From Castellaniella sp. (GTDB lineage: Bacteria; Pseudomonadota; Gammaproteobacteria; Burkholderiales; Burkholderiaceae_B): 64,000 nt of DNA. Position numbers and translations under genes: made by a program. A model generated the notes under the pieces. That model searched no databases. It was not told the origin of the DNA and worked only from the letters and a program-made list of their open reading frames with translations. Location of the stretch: assembly GCF_034675845.1 (NCBI RefSeq), contig NZ_JAUCCU010000001.1, positions 806,001 through 870,000 on the forward strand, in the 5' to 3' direction. Every line of letters begins with the position of its first letter. Position 1 is the stretch's first letter. Below are positions 45,882 through 54,307 of this stretch, piece by piece.

Positions 45882-46472
45882 ATGCATCCATCCAGTACTG
45901 CGGTCGCTGCCCCTTGGCTGACCAGCAAATTTTCTCCTGTCCAATGGGCCAGCCTGTTGCTGGGACTGATCATGCTTTGCTGGGGTACAGCCAGCCCGGC
46001 AGCCGCTGATGCCAAACTCGAAGCCGAATCCAAGGCAGCACTGGAACAACTGTATAGCCAGCAGCCCATCGCACGCCTGATGTCCGAACACGCCAGTGCC
46101 GTGCTGGTTTTTCCGCGTATCGTCAAAGCGGGTCTGATCATCGGGGGCGAGCACGGCCAAGGCGTGCTGTTTCAGAATGGCAAAGCAAGCGGCCACTATT
46201 CATCGACCGGCATATCCTACGGCCTGCAGGCGGGGGCCCAGGCTTACGCCTATGCCCTGTTCTTCATGAATGATGCCGCGTTACGCACTCTGGACCAGCG
46301 CGATGGCTGGGAAATCGGCGTCGGCCCCAGCGTCGTGCTGATCGACCAGGGCATGGCCAGCAAGCTATCAACCACCACCATGGATAGCGATATCTACGCT
46401 TATATTTTCGGACAACAAGGCCTGATGGCAGGTATTGGCATCCAGGGCAGCAAAATCACCCGCTTGGATTGA
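45882..46472 (+). CDS. SYLF/YSC84 domain lipid-binding protein
   Basis: A 196-aa exported protein. A hydrophobic segment at residues ~22-45 acts as signal peptide or anchor (ending PAAADAK). The SYLF domain follows: ALVFPRIVKAGLIIGGEHGQGVL (with minor variation), GISYGLQAGAQAYAYALFF and GWEIGVGPSVVLIDQG. Such proteins bind phosphoinositides in eukaryotes; the bacterial role is unknown. A strong terminator lies 18 bp after the stop. Confidence 0.85.
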   Translation: MHPSSTAVAAPWLTSKFSPVQWASLLLGLIMLCWGTASPAAADAKLEAESKAALEQLYSQQPIARLMSEHASAVLVFPRIVKAGLIIGGEHGQGVLFQNGKASGHYSSTGISYGLQAGAQAYAYALFFMNDAALRTLDQRDGWEIGVGPSVVLIDQGMASKLSTTTMDSDIYAYIFGQQGLMAGIGIQGSKITRLD

Positions 46473-46490
46473 CGGACGCCCAATACAAAA

Positions 46491-46521
46491 GGCCGAACCC
46501 AATGTTTAAAAGGGTTCGGCC
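46491..46521. terminator. Terminator hairpin between the SYLF gene and csp
   Basis: GGCCGAACCC at 46491-46500 pairs perfectly with GGGTTCGGCC at 46512-46521. The hairpin lies in the gap between convergent genes and has an A-run on the 5' side (AAAA at 46487-46490), so it can act as a T-tract terminator on the minus strand and a hairpin stop for the plus strand. Confidence 0.75.
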
Positions 46522-46565
46522 AGCGATCTAATTGTTCTGCCCGCCAAATCTGGCGAGCAAAATAA

Positions 46566-46775
46566 TCAAACTACTTCGATCATCGTTGCTTGAGGACCTT
46601 TTTGCCCAGCGGTGGATACAAATGAAACGCGCTGGTTTTCTTCGAGGCTCTTATGACCAGAGCCCTGGATGTCGCTGTAATGAGCGAAATGATCCTTGCC
46701 ACCAGACTCAGGCGAAATAAAGCCGAATCCTTTGTCATTGTTGAACCATTTCACGATACCAAATTCTTTTTTCAA
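46566..46775 (-). CDS. Cold-shock domain protein (CspA family)
   Basis: A 69-aa single-domain nucleic-acid-binding protein. RNP1 is normal (KGFGFI). RNP2 reads HFAHYS, where most homologues have VFVHFS or LFAHFS, so two aromatic/hydrophobic contact positions differ. The rest (GIVKWFNNDKGFGFISPESGGKD split, SLEENQRVSF) is typical. It likely acts as an RNA chaperone. The gene is preceded by about 170 bp of AT-rich leader or promoter DNA. Confidence 0.92.
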   Translation of the reverse strand: MKKEFGIVKWFNNDKGFGFISPESGGKDHFAHYSDIQGSGHKSLEENQRVSFVSTAGQKGPQATMIEVV

Positions 46776-46942
46776 GGTAAATCCTAATGTGTAATAGGGA
46801 AAAGTAATCCCGCGCTAATTATAGGGGAGCAAGTCTCTACGATACCAGAAAAATTACTAATTGATACTTTTTTATTTGCTGTGATCAATTTATGGTGATA
46901 CTTACATCCTGCAGGACGCGCACCAGTTGGGCGCATACAACA

Positions 46943-46975
46943 AAATGCCTTGACGCTGTGTAGGCGCCAAGGCAT
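46943..46975 (-). terminator. Terminator downstream of tRNA-Lys
   Basis: Read on the minus strand, ATGCCTTGGCGC pairs with GCG-TCAAGGCAT (one bulge) and is followed by TTTTGTTG. It lies about 20 bp past the 3' end of the tRNA gene. Confidence 0.7.
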
Positions 46976-46994
46976 GAGTGTTATCTGGTATTCC

Positions 46995-47070
46995 TGGTGG
47001 GCAGTCAGGGACTCGAACCCTGGACCGACGGATTAAGAGTCCGCTGCTCTACCAACTGAGCTAACTGCCC
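46995..47070 (-). tRNA. tRNA-Lys (anticodon CTT)
   Basis: A complete cloverleaf on the minus strand. The acceptor GGGCAGT pairs with ACTGCCC, the D-arm region is AGCTCAGTTGGTAGAGC, the anticodon loop CTCTTAA gives anticodon CTT, and the T-arm holds GGTTCGAGTCC. The 3' CCA is encoded. It decodes AAG. Confidence 0.95.
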
Positions 47071-47125
47071 ATCGCATATTTCGCGAAGAACAAAACTATA
47101 CACCCATTTCCATACTGGTGCAAAA

Positions 47126-48502
47126 TCAGATGGCCTGGGCCAGATCGGCAGCCAGGCCAATATAGCTGCGCGGCGTCATGGTCAGCAGACGTGATTTTGC
47201 ATCCGCGGGCATGTCCAGACCACCGATGAATTCGCGCAAGGCGTCCTGGGTAATGCCTTTGCCACGCGTCAGGGCCTTCAGTTGTTCGTAGGGCTGCGGC
47301 AGACCATAGCGGCGCATGACGGTCTGGACGGGTTCGGCCAGGATCTCCCAACAGGCGTCGATGTCCGCATCAATGGCAGCAGCGTTGATTTCAAGCTTAG
47401 CCAGACCGCGCAGGCAGGCATCGTAGGCCACCAGGCTATAACCCAGCGCCACCCCAAGATTGCGCAGCACGGTGGAATCCGTCAAGTCACGCTGCCAGCG
47501 TGACACAGGCAGTTTTTCTGATAGGTGGCGCAACATGGCATTGGCCAGGCCCAGATTGCCTTCGGAGTTCTCGAAGTCGATCGGGTTGACCTTATGCGGC
47601 ATAGTGGATGAGCCGACCTCGCCGTCTTTCAGGCGTTGTTTAAAGTAACCCAGAGCGATATAACCCCAAATATCGCGGTTCAAATCCAGCAATATCGTAT
47701 TGGCACGCGCAACGGCATCGAACAGCGCTGCCATCCAATCGTGTGGTTCGATCTGGATAGAGTACGGGTTTTGCGTCAGGCCCAAATCACCCAGCACACT
47801 GCCTGCGAACACGGGCCAGTCGATTTCCGGGTAGGCCGACAAGTGGGCATTGTAATTGCCGGTGGCGCCATTCATCTTGGCCAGGGGCTGCACGGCACGG
47901 ATAGCGGCCAGGGCGCCGTCCAGGCGGGCCACCACGTTGGCGAATTCCTTGCCCATGGTGCTGGGGGTGGCGGGCTGGCCGTGTGTGCGCGACAACAGCG
48001 GCTGGCGGGCATGCTGGTGAGCCAGCTCGCGCAAACGGGCGATCACGGTTTCCAGCACCGGCACGACCACCAGGGAACGCGCCCGGCCCAGCATCAGGGC
48101 ATGCGAGGTATTGTTGATGTCCTCGGAGGTGCAGGCAAAATGGATGAACTCGGCTGCCTGGGATAGTTCGGCATCATCGGCCACCTGTTCTTTCAGCCAG
48201 TACTCTACGGCCTTGACGTCATGGTTCGTCGTGCGTTCGATGGCCTTGATGCGGGCGGCATCGGCTTCAGAAAAATTTTGCACCAAGACTCGCAAGCGGC
48301 GGCGGGCATCCGCTGAGAAAGCGGACAATTCCGGCAAGCCAGCATCAGACAAACCGATCAACCAGGCAATCTCGACCTCGACACGGTGCGCCATAAAGCC
48401 AGCCTCGGACAGATATGGCCGCAAAGAATCGGCCTTGGCCGCATAGCGCCCATCCAGGGGAGAGAGCGCATTCAGGGCGCTTAACGAGGTAGCAATCTGC
48501 AT
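47126..48502 (-). CDS. purB: Adenylosuccinate lyase
   Basis: A 458-aa fumarase-superfamily enzyme (E. coli PurB has 456). It catalyses two steps of purine synthesis: SAICAR to AICAR and adenylosuccinate to AMP. Visible are LSPLDGRYAAK at the N terminus, HFACTSEDINNTSHALML near residue 115, SRTHGQPATPSTMGKE near 170 with the catalytic His, and the signature GSSTMPHKVNPIDFENSEGN near 290 with the catalytic Ser. I start at ATG 48502; another ATG lies five codons upstream. Confidence 0.95.
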   Translation of the reverse strand: MQIATSLSALNALSPLDGRYAAKADSLRPYLSEAGFMAHRVEVEIAWLIGLSDAGLPELSAFSADARRRLRVLVQNFSEADAARIKAIERTTNHDVKAVEYWLKEQVADDAELSQAAEFIHFACTSEDINNTSHALMLGRARSLVVVPVLETVIARLRELAHQHARQPLLSRTHGQPATPSTMGKEFANVVARLDGALAAIRAVQPLAKMNGATGNYNAHLSAYPEIDWPVFAGSVLGDLGLTQNPYSIQIEPHDWMAALFDAVARANTILLDLNRDIWGYIALGYFKQRLKDGEVGSSTMPHKVNPIDFENSEGNLGLANAMLRHLSEKLPVSRWQRDLTDSTVLRNLGVALGYSLVAYDACLRGLAKLEINAAAIDADIDACWEILAEPVQTVMRRYGLPQPYEQLKALTRGKGITQDALREFIGGLDMPADAKSRLLTMTPRSYIGLAADLAQAI

Positions 48503-48700
48503 AAATGATCCGGGCAAGTCGATGAGTAGTCTGTGAGCAAGGTTTTGATTCTAACATTTTGCCGCGCTGTCAAGGCTTTCAACAGATAAACCACAGCTAT
48601 ATAACAAACCCCTCTAAAAACCCATCCCCGGGCAGCCTATGCCCGGAACCATTGCGACACCCTGATATACTTTTTGAGCCTTAGACTACCTCGGTTTGAC

Positions 48701-49315
48701 ATGAGATTAATCGGTTCACTGACTAGCCCTTACGTCCGCAAGGTCCGCATCGTGCTGGCAGAGAAAAAGCTGGACTACGAACTGGTGCTGGACGACCCCT
48801 GGGGGGCGGCCACGCAGCTCACCGCCCATAATCCACTGGGCAAGGTCCCCTGCCTCATCCTGGACGAAAACGATTCTCTGTTTGACTCTCGCGTCATCGT
48901 CGAATACTTGGATACGCTATCGCCCGTGGGACGACTGATCCCGCCGCCGGGCCGCGAACGCATCGCAACCAAACACTGGGAAGCCGTGGCCGATGGCATC
49001 ATGGATGCCGCAGCTGCGGCTTTCATGGAATCCCACCGTCGACCCGAGGCGCTGCGCAGCCCCGATTGGGTAATACGCCAGAACGCCAAGATCACTGCCG
49101 CCCTGGCTTATATGGATACGCTGCTGGGCGACCAGCCCCACTGCATGGGGGTCAACCTGTGCCTGGCGGATATTGCCGTGGGGGCCGCTCTGGCCTATCT
49201 GGACCTGCGCACCCCGGACCTGGGCTGGCGTGACCAGCACAAAAACCTGGCCCGGCTGGCCGAAAAGCTGGATACCCGCCCATCCTTTGTGTCCACCCGA
49301 CCGCCTGCCGCCTGA
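48701..49315 (+). CDS. Glutathione S-transferase family protein
   Basis: A 204-aa GST from the ATG at 48701. The N-terminal thioredoxin-like domain shows LIGSLTSPYVRKVRIVLAEK with the likely catalytic Ser, NPLGKVPCLILDEN and the Asp-Ser glutathione contact in SLFDSRVIVEYLD. The C-terminal helical domain includes NLCLADIAVGAALAYLDLR. It resembles small bacterial GSTs near YibF; no specific substrate can be named. It converges on mnmA, the two stops being adjacent. Confidence 0.88.
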   Translation: MRLIGSLTSPYVRKVRIVLAEKKLDYELVLDDPWGAATQLTAHNPLGKVPCLILDENDSLFDSRVIVEYLDTLSPVGRLIPPPGRERIATKHWEAVADGIMDAAAAAFMESHRRPEALRSPDWVIRQNAKITAALAYMDTLLGDQPHCMGVNLCLADIAVGAALAYLDLRTPDLGWRDQHKNLARLAEKLDTRPSFVSTRPPAA

Positions 49316-50452
49316 TCAGATAATCACGCCGCCACCCAGACAGACAGCGCCGTCATACAACACGGCTGACTGACCTGGCGTCACGGCCCACTGCGGCTCA
49401 TCAAAGAATAATCCAAAAGCCTGGGCACCCTGCGGTGCCAGCATGCAGGCGGCATCACTTTGCCGATAACGGGTCTTGGCGCCATAGGCACCCGGCTGGG
49501 GAGGCTCGCCCGCCACCCAGCTGGCGTCCTGTGCCGACAAGGCGGGCGTCAGCAACCAGGGGTGATCATGTCCCTGAACGACATACAAAGTATTGTCGGC
49601 CAGGTCTTTGCGCGCCACATACCAGGCATCAGCCGTGCCATCATCGCGCTGACGGCCCTGCACCCCCCCGATACCCAGGCCCTTGCGTTGGCCCAGCGTA
49701 TAAAACGCCAGACCCTGGTGCTGCCCCAGAGACTGACCTTCCGGGGTGCGCATAGGCCCTGGCTGGGTGGGTAGATAACGATTCAAAAATTCGCGAAACG
49801 GGCGTTCGCCGATAAAGCAGATCCCGGTGGAGTCCTTTTTAGCGGCATTGGGCAAGCCGATTTCCTGTGCAATACGGCGCACTTCGGTCTTGGGGATTTC
49901 ACCCAATGGAAACAAGGTGCGCGACAGCTGTGCCTGATTCAGGCGATGCAGAAAATAGCTTTGGTCCTTGGTCTGGTCGCTGGCCTTCAAGAGCTGGCTG
50001 CGCACCCCGCTGTCGGTCGACACCCGACGTACCCGGGCGTAGTGCCCAGTCGCGATGTAGTCCGCCCCCAAGCCCATGGCATGGTCCAGAAAAGCCTTGA
50101 ACTTGATTTCGGCATTGCACAGCACATCGGGATTGGGCGTGCGCCCAGCGGAATATTCGCGCAGGAATTCGGCAAAGACACGGTCCTTGTATTCGGCAGC
50201 GAAATTAACGGCCTCGATGTCCACCCCGACCACGTCGGCCACGCTGGCGGCATCCAGCCAGTCCTGGCGCGACGAGCAGTATTCGCTGTCATCGTCGTCT
50301 TCCCAGTTTTTCATGAACAGGCCGATGACCTGATAGCCCTGCTGCTTCAGCAGCCAGGCTGTGACGGAGGAGTCCACCCCGCCAGACATGCCCACCACCA
50401 CCCGCGCCCCTGGGGGCGGCAACTGGTCGGGCAGTACGGAAAAATCAGCCAT
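49316..50452 (-). CDS. mnmA: tRNA-specific 2-thiouridylase MnmA
   Basis: A 378-aa enzyme that thiolates U34 of tRNA-Lys, Glu and Gln. It shows the PP-loop VVVGMSGGVDSSVTAWLL, the first catalytic Cys in TPNPDVLCNAEIKF and the second in STGICFIGERPF. The start overlaps the end of glcF by 8 bp, so it is probably co-transcribed with the glycolate oxidase genes. Confidence 0.95.
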   Translation of the reverse strand: MADFSVLPDQLPPPGARVVVGMSGGVDSSVTAWLLKQQGYQVIGLFMKNWEDDDDSEYCSSRQDWLDAASVADVVGVDIEAVNFAAEYKDRVFAEFLREYSAGRTPNPDVLCNAEIKFKAFLDHAMGLGADYIATGHYARVRRVSTDSGVRSQLLKASDQTKDQSYFLHRLNQAQLSRTLFPLGEIPKTEVRRIAQEIGLPNAAKKDSTGICFIGERPFREFLNRYLPTQPGPMRTPEGQSLGQHQGLAFYTLGQRKGLGIGGVQGRQRDDGTADAWYVARKDLADNTLYVVQGHDHPWLLTPALSAQDASWVAGEPPQPGAYGAKTRYRQSDAACMLAPQGAQAFGLFFDEPQWAVTPGQSAVLYDGAVCLGGGVII

Positions 50453-51674
50453 GCATGGCCTCGTCTAGGGTTTCGATCCAGTGGCGCACTGGGGTATCCG
50501 TGCCGCTTTGCAGATGGCAGATGCAGCCAATATTGGCCGACACAATGGTATCGGGCAGAGTTTCCTGGATGGCTTGAAGCTTGCGGTCGCGCAGGCCTTT
50601 GGAGAGCGTCGGTTGGGTGATGGAATAAGTGCCGGCTGAACCACAACATAGATGGGCTTCGCCAAAAGTCTGCAGATCAAACCCCAGATCCGCCAACAAG
50701 CGTTCCGTCAGGGGGCGCAGCCCCTGCCAGTGCTGCAGCGTGCAAGGCGGATGAAACGCTGTGCGCCCGGGTGTACGCCGCATTTTCGCGCGCACCTGGG
50801 CCGCCATCGGCGCCAGGAATTCAGCAATATCCAAGACATAGGGCATCAGTCGGGCTGCACGATCCGCGTAGGCCGGGTCATGCTGTAAGTGATGGGCATA
50901 GTCCTTGATCATGCCACCGCAGCCCGTGGCATTGACGATGACAGCCTCCACCAGACCGGATTCCAGCAGCGGCAGCCAAGCATCGACATTGGCACGCATC
51001 TGGTCGCGGGCGGATGCTTGGGCATCCAGGTGAAAATTGATGGCCCCGCAACAGCCTGATTTTGCTGCAAAGCGCGTCCCCACCCCCATGGTGTCCAGCA
51101 CTCGCTGGGTAGCGGCATCAATAGAGGGCAGCATGGCCGGCTGCACGCAGTTGCTGAGCATCAGCACCTGACGGGCATGTCGTTGGGCATGGACTGGTAT
51201 CGGGCCGGCGGGCCTGGGCACGGCAATCTTGCCCTGCAATACGGCGGGCAATACGGGCCGCACCCAGCGGCCCACCCGATACAAAGGCCCAAAGGCAGGC
51301 GACAGCATCAGGTGCCGCAATGCGCCACGCAGCCAGCGTTGATACCAGGGGCGCTGCACTCTGTCGCTGACCAGCCGCCGCCCGATATCGACGAGCTTGC
51401 CGTATTCCACCCCCGAAGGACAGGTGGTTTCGCAGTTACGGCAGGTGAGGCAGCGATCCAGGTGCTGCTGCGTGACATAGGTAGGCTGCACGCCTTCCAG
51501 CACTTGCTTCATCTGGTAGATGCGCCCACGCGGACTGTCGAGCTCGTCGCCCAGGATCAGATAGGTGGGACAGGTGGCCAGGCAAAAACCGCAGTGTACG
51601 CAGCGGCGCAGGATTTCTTCGGCCTCGCGGCCATCATCCGTGTCGCGGGCCCACTCGGCGAGTTGGGTTTGCAT
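50445..51674 (-). CDS. glcF: Glycolate oxidase iron-sulfur subunit GlcF
   Basis: A 409-aa protein with two [4Fe-4S] motifs near the N terminus (CVHCGFCLATCP and CLTCRNCETTCP) and two CCG (cysteine-rich) domains later (SGCCGAINFH and LCCGSAGTYS). It passes electrons from the GlcD/GlcE flavoproteins to quinone in the membrane. It follows glcE by 9 bp. Confidence 0.94.
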   Translation of the reverse strand: MQTQLAEWARDTDDGREAEEILRRCVHCGFCLATCPTYLILGDELDSPRGRIYQMKQVLEGVQPTYVTQQHLDRCLTCRNCETTCPSGVEYGKLVDIGRRLVSDRVQRPWYQRWLRGALRHLMLSPAFGPLYRVGRWVRPVLPAVLQGKIAVPRPAGPIPVHAQRHARQVLMLSNCVQPAMLPSIDAATQRVLDTMGVGTRFAAKSGCCGAINFHLDAQASARDQMRANVDAWLPLLESGLVEAVIVNATGCGGMIKDYAHHLQHDPAYADRAARLMPYVLDIAEFLAPMAAQVRAKMRRTPGRTAFHPPCTLQHWQGLRPLTERLLADLGFDLQTFGEAHLCCGSAGTYSITQPTLSKGLRDRKLQAIQETLPDTIVSANIGCICHLQSGTDTPVRHWIETLDEAMHG

Positions 51675-51683
51675 GATGAGTCC

Positions 51684-52778
51684 TTAGAGCTCCGGGGCCA
51701 GACGCCGGGGATTGAAGATCGTCGCCGGGTCGAACTCTTGTTTTAGCCGGCGGTGGATCTGCATGACCCCGCCCGCCAGCGGATGAAAGGTCGTGATATC
51801 GCGCGAGACACCCCCACGATGATACAAGCAGGCTGAACCGCCCAAAGCCTGTACCCGGGCCCGCAACGTGGCCGCATCGGGCTGGCCAGCCAGCCAACGC
51901 CGCCCCCCGCCCCACTCGTGCAGGCAAGGCCCCAGGCCCAATACGGGGGCTTTGGGCGGCAGACTAAGACGCCACAAAGGCCGCTGCTGAAAGAATGCAT
52001 GGGTTTGATCGCGCAGGCCCAGCCAGACAGCGGCGGCCTGTTCGTCGACCAAGGCTTCGCCGCCAATCACTGCCTGTGCCTGGCGCACGGCAGAGCCGTT
52101 GCCCGAGAGCCGGACCAGCAACTGCCCTGCCCCTCCATCGGCAGCAGGCAACCAGGCAGTGGCCGAAATAGGCAAGGGCTGGGCACGCCAGCTCAGGCAA
52201 TGCGCCAAGGCGGCGGCCTCGTCCATGACCAGCACCCGAGTGGCCTCGGCATGCGGCTGGGGCATGACCTTGATGGAGATTTCTACCAAAGCCCCTAATA
52301 CCCCCAGCGACCCAGCCATCAGACGCGACAGATCGTAGCCCGCCACATTTTTCATGACTTCGCCGCCAAAGCGCAACACATTGCCATCGGTGCCCAGCAC
52401 CTGCGTGCCCAGAACAAAGTCGGCCAAAGGCCCGGCCGCCATGCGGCGCGGCCCCGACAGGCCAGCGGCCACACAGCCGCCCAGCGTGCCGTCGCCGCCA
52501 AAACGCGGCGGCTCAAAAGCCAGCATCTGGCCCTGATCGGCCAGCAGCGTCTCGATCTCGGTCAGCGGCGTACCCGCGCGTGCGGTCAGCACCAATTCGG
52601 AGGGTTCGTAGCCCACGACCCCGTGATAAACCGATATATCCAGCCAGTTGAGCGTGTCTTCGGGAGGCAGAGGCTCGCCATAAAACAGCCGGGTCCCGCC
52701 GCCACGGATCATCAGGGGGCGTTTTGCCGCCCGGGCCGTGACCACCTGTTCGCTGAGTTCTGAGAGAACGAATTCCAT
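51684..52778 (-). CDS. glcE: Glycolate oxidase FAD-binding subunit GlcE
   Basis: A 364-aa PCMH-type FAD protein: RPLMIRGGGTRLFYGEPL near residue 20, GGDGTLGGCVAAGLSGPRR near 90 and MKNVAGYDLSRLMAGSLGVLG near 145 form the FAD-binding site. The C-terminal domain ends with FDPATIFNPRRLAPEL. It pairs with GlcD to oxidise glycolate to glyoxylate. It lies 9 bp after glcD. Confidence 0.93.
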   Translation of the reverse strand: MEFVLSELSEQVVTARAAKRPLMIRGGGTRLFYGEPLPPEDTLNWLDISVYHGVVGYEPSELVLTARAGTPLTEIETLLADQGQMLAFEPPRFGGDGTLGGCVAAGLSGPRRMAAGPLADFVLGTQVLGTDGNVLRFGGEVMKNVAGYDLSRLMAGSLGVLGALVEISIKVMPQPHAEATRVLVMDEAAALAHCLSWRAQPLPISATAWLPAADGGAGQLLVRLSGNGSAVRQAQAVIGGEALVDEQAAAVWLGLRDQTHAFFQQRPLWRLSLPPKAPVLGLGPCLHEWGGGRRWLAGQPDAATLRARVQALGGSACLYHRGGVSRDITTFHPLAGGVMQIHRRLKQEFDPATIFNPRRLAPEL

Positions 52779-52787
52779 AGCATGACT

Positions 52788-54288
52788 TTAGAAACGGGGA
52801 ATATCGGGAAAGCGCAGCTGGCCCTGATGCACGTGCATCTTGCCGTATTCGGCACAACGCACGAGCGTCGGGATGAGCTTAAGCGGATTGAGCAGGCCAT
52901 AAGCATCGAAGGCGCGTTTGAAGGCCGAAAACGCATCCAGTTCTTCGCGGGAAAACTGAATGCACATCTGGTTGATTTTTTCTATCCCCACGCCGTGTTC
53001 GCCCGTGATAGTGCCCCCCACCTGTACGCAAAGCTCCAGGATGGCGGCCCCGAAGGCCTCGGCTCGCTGGATTTCATCCGGCTGATTGGCATCGAACAGA
53101 ATCAAGGGATGCAGATTGCCGTCGCCCGCATGAAAAACATTGGCGCACCGCAAATCAAATTGCGTCTCCATCTGGGCAATGGCAGCCAGGACCTGGCCCA
53201 GATGGCGGCGCGGAATGGTGCCGTCCATACAATAATAATCCGGCGAAATCCGCCCGGCTGCCGGAAAGGCGTTTTTACGTCCCGCCCAGAACCTCAGGCG
53301 CTCGGATTCGGAGGTCGAGACCTGCAGGCGACTGGCGCCCACATCACGCAACAGAGCCTCGACCCGCGCGATTTCCTCGGCTACCTCGTCGGGTGTGCCA
53401 TCGGATTCGCAAAGCAGGATGGCTTCGGCATCCAGATCGTAGCCTGCCTGGACAAAGGGTTCGACCATGTGGACCGAGCGCTTGTCCATCAGTTCCAGGC
53501 CAGCCGGGATGATGCCGTCGGCGATGATGCGCGTCACCCCCTGGCCGGCCAGCTCGACACTAGGGAAGCTGGCCATCACCACCTGGGCCAGCTGCGGACG
53601 TGGGATCAGACGCACGGTGACTTCCGTCACCAGGCCCAGCATGCCTTCGGACCCGATAAAGGCCTGCAGCAGATTCAATCCGGGCGCATCCGGGGCCTCG
53701 CCGCCCAACTCGATGACCTCGCCCTCGATGGTGACCATGCGAACGCGCAGGACATTGTGCACGGTCAGGCCGTATTTCAGGCAATGCACTCCACCGGAAT
53801 TTTCAGCCACATTACCGCCGATCGAACAGGCGATCTGGCTGGATGGGTCCGGTGCATAGTACAGGCCATGCACGGCGGCGGCCTCGGAAATCGCCAGGTT
53901 ACGCACCCCCGGCCCCACGACCGCCATACAGGCTTCCGGGTCCAGCCGGATGATGTGGTTCAGCTTTGCCAGCCCCAGCACCACCCCCTGCGGGTGCGGC
54001 GTGGCGCCACCAGACAAACCCGTGCCCGCACCGCGCGGCACGACCGGCACGTTGAACTCGCGGCAGGCCTTCAATATCTCGATGACCTGGGCCTCGGTTT
54101 CCGGCAGCACCACCACAGGAGGTAATTCGCGATACAGCGCCAGGCCGTCGCACTCGTAGGCACGGGTCTGGTCCACCCGCGTCAGGATGCAATGGGCCGG
54201 AACCTGCGTCCCGATCCGGGCCAGGAAGCCGGCAAAGTCCGGCCAGGCGGCTGGGGGGGGGAGTCAAAGGAGCAATGGCAGCATCCAT
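52788..54288 (-). CDS. glcD: Glycolate oxidase catalytic subunit GlcD (frameshifted near the start)
   Basis: The FAD-linked 2-hydroxyacid oxidase subunit. PCMH motifs are VVPRGAGTGLSGGATPHPQG and GGNVAENSGGVHCLKYGLT, and the C terminus has NVFHAGDGNLHPLILFD, GEHGVGIEKI and NPLKLIP. The main frame begins at GTG 54176 (462 aa), but the natural start is ATG 54288 (MDAAIAPLTPPP). A run of nine G at 54253-54261 (C on the coding strand) separates the two. With eight the protein is 499 aa, exactly the E. coli length. Either the tract is miscalled or a shorter protein lacking ~37 residues is made. Confidence 0.9.
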
Positions 54289-54307
54289 GGGTGACTGTCC
54301 TGTCGGT

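Noticed and set aside
52782..54125. A 447-codon open frame on the + strand opposite glcD
   Set aside because: It is fully antisense to the conserved glcD frame and has low-complexity, His/Gln/Arg-rich composition typical of a shadow in GC-rich DNA.
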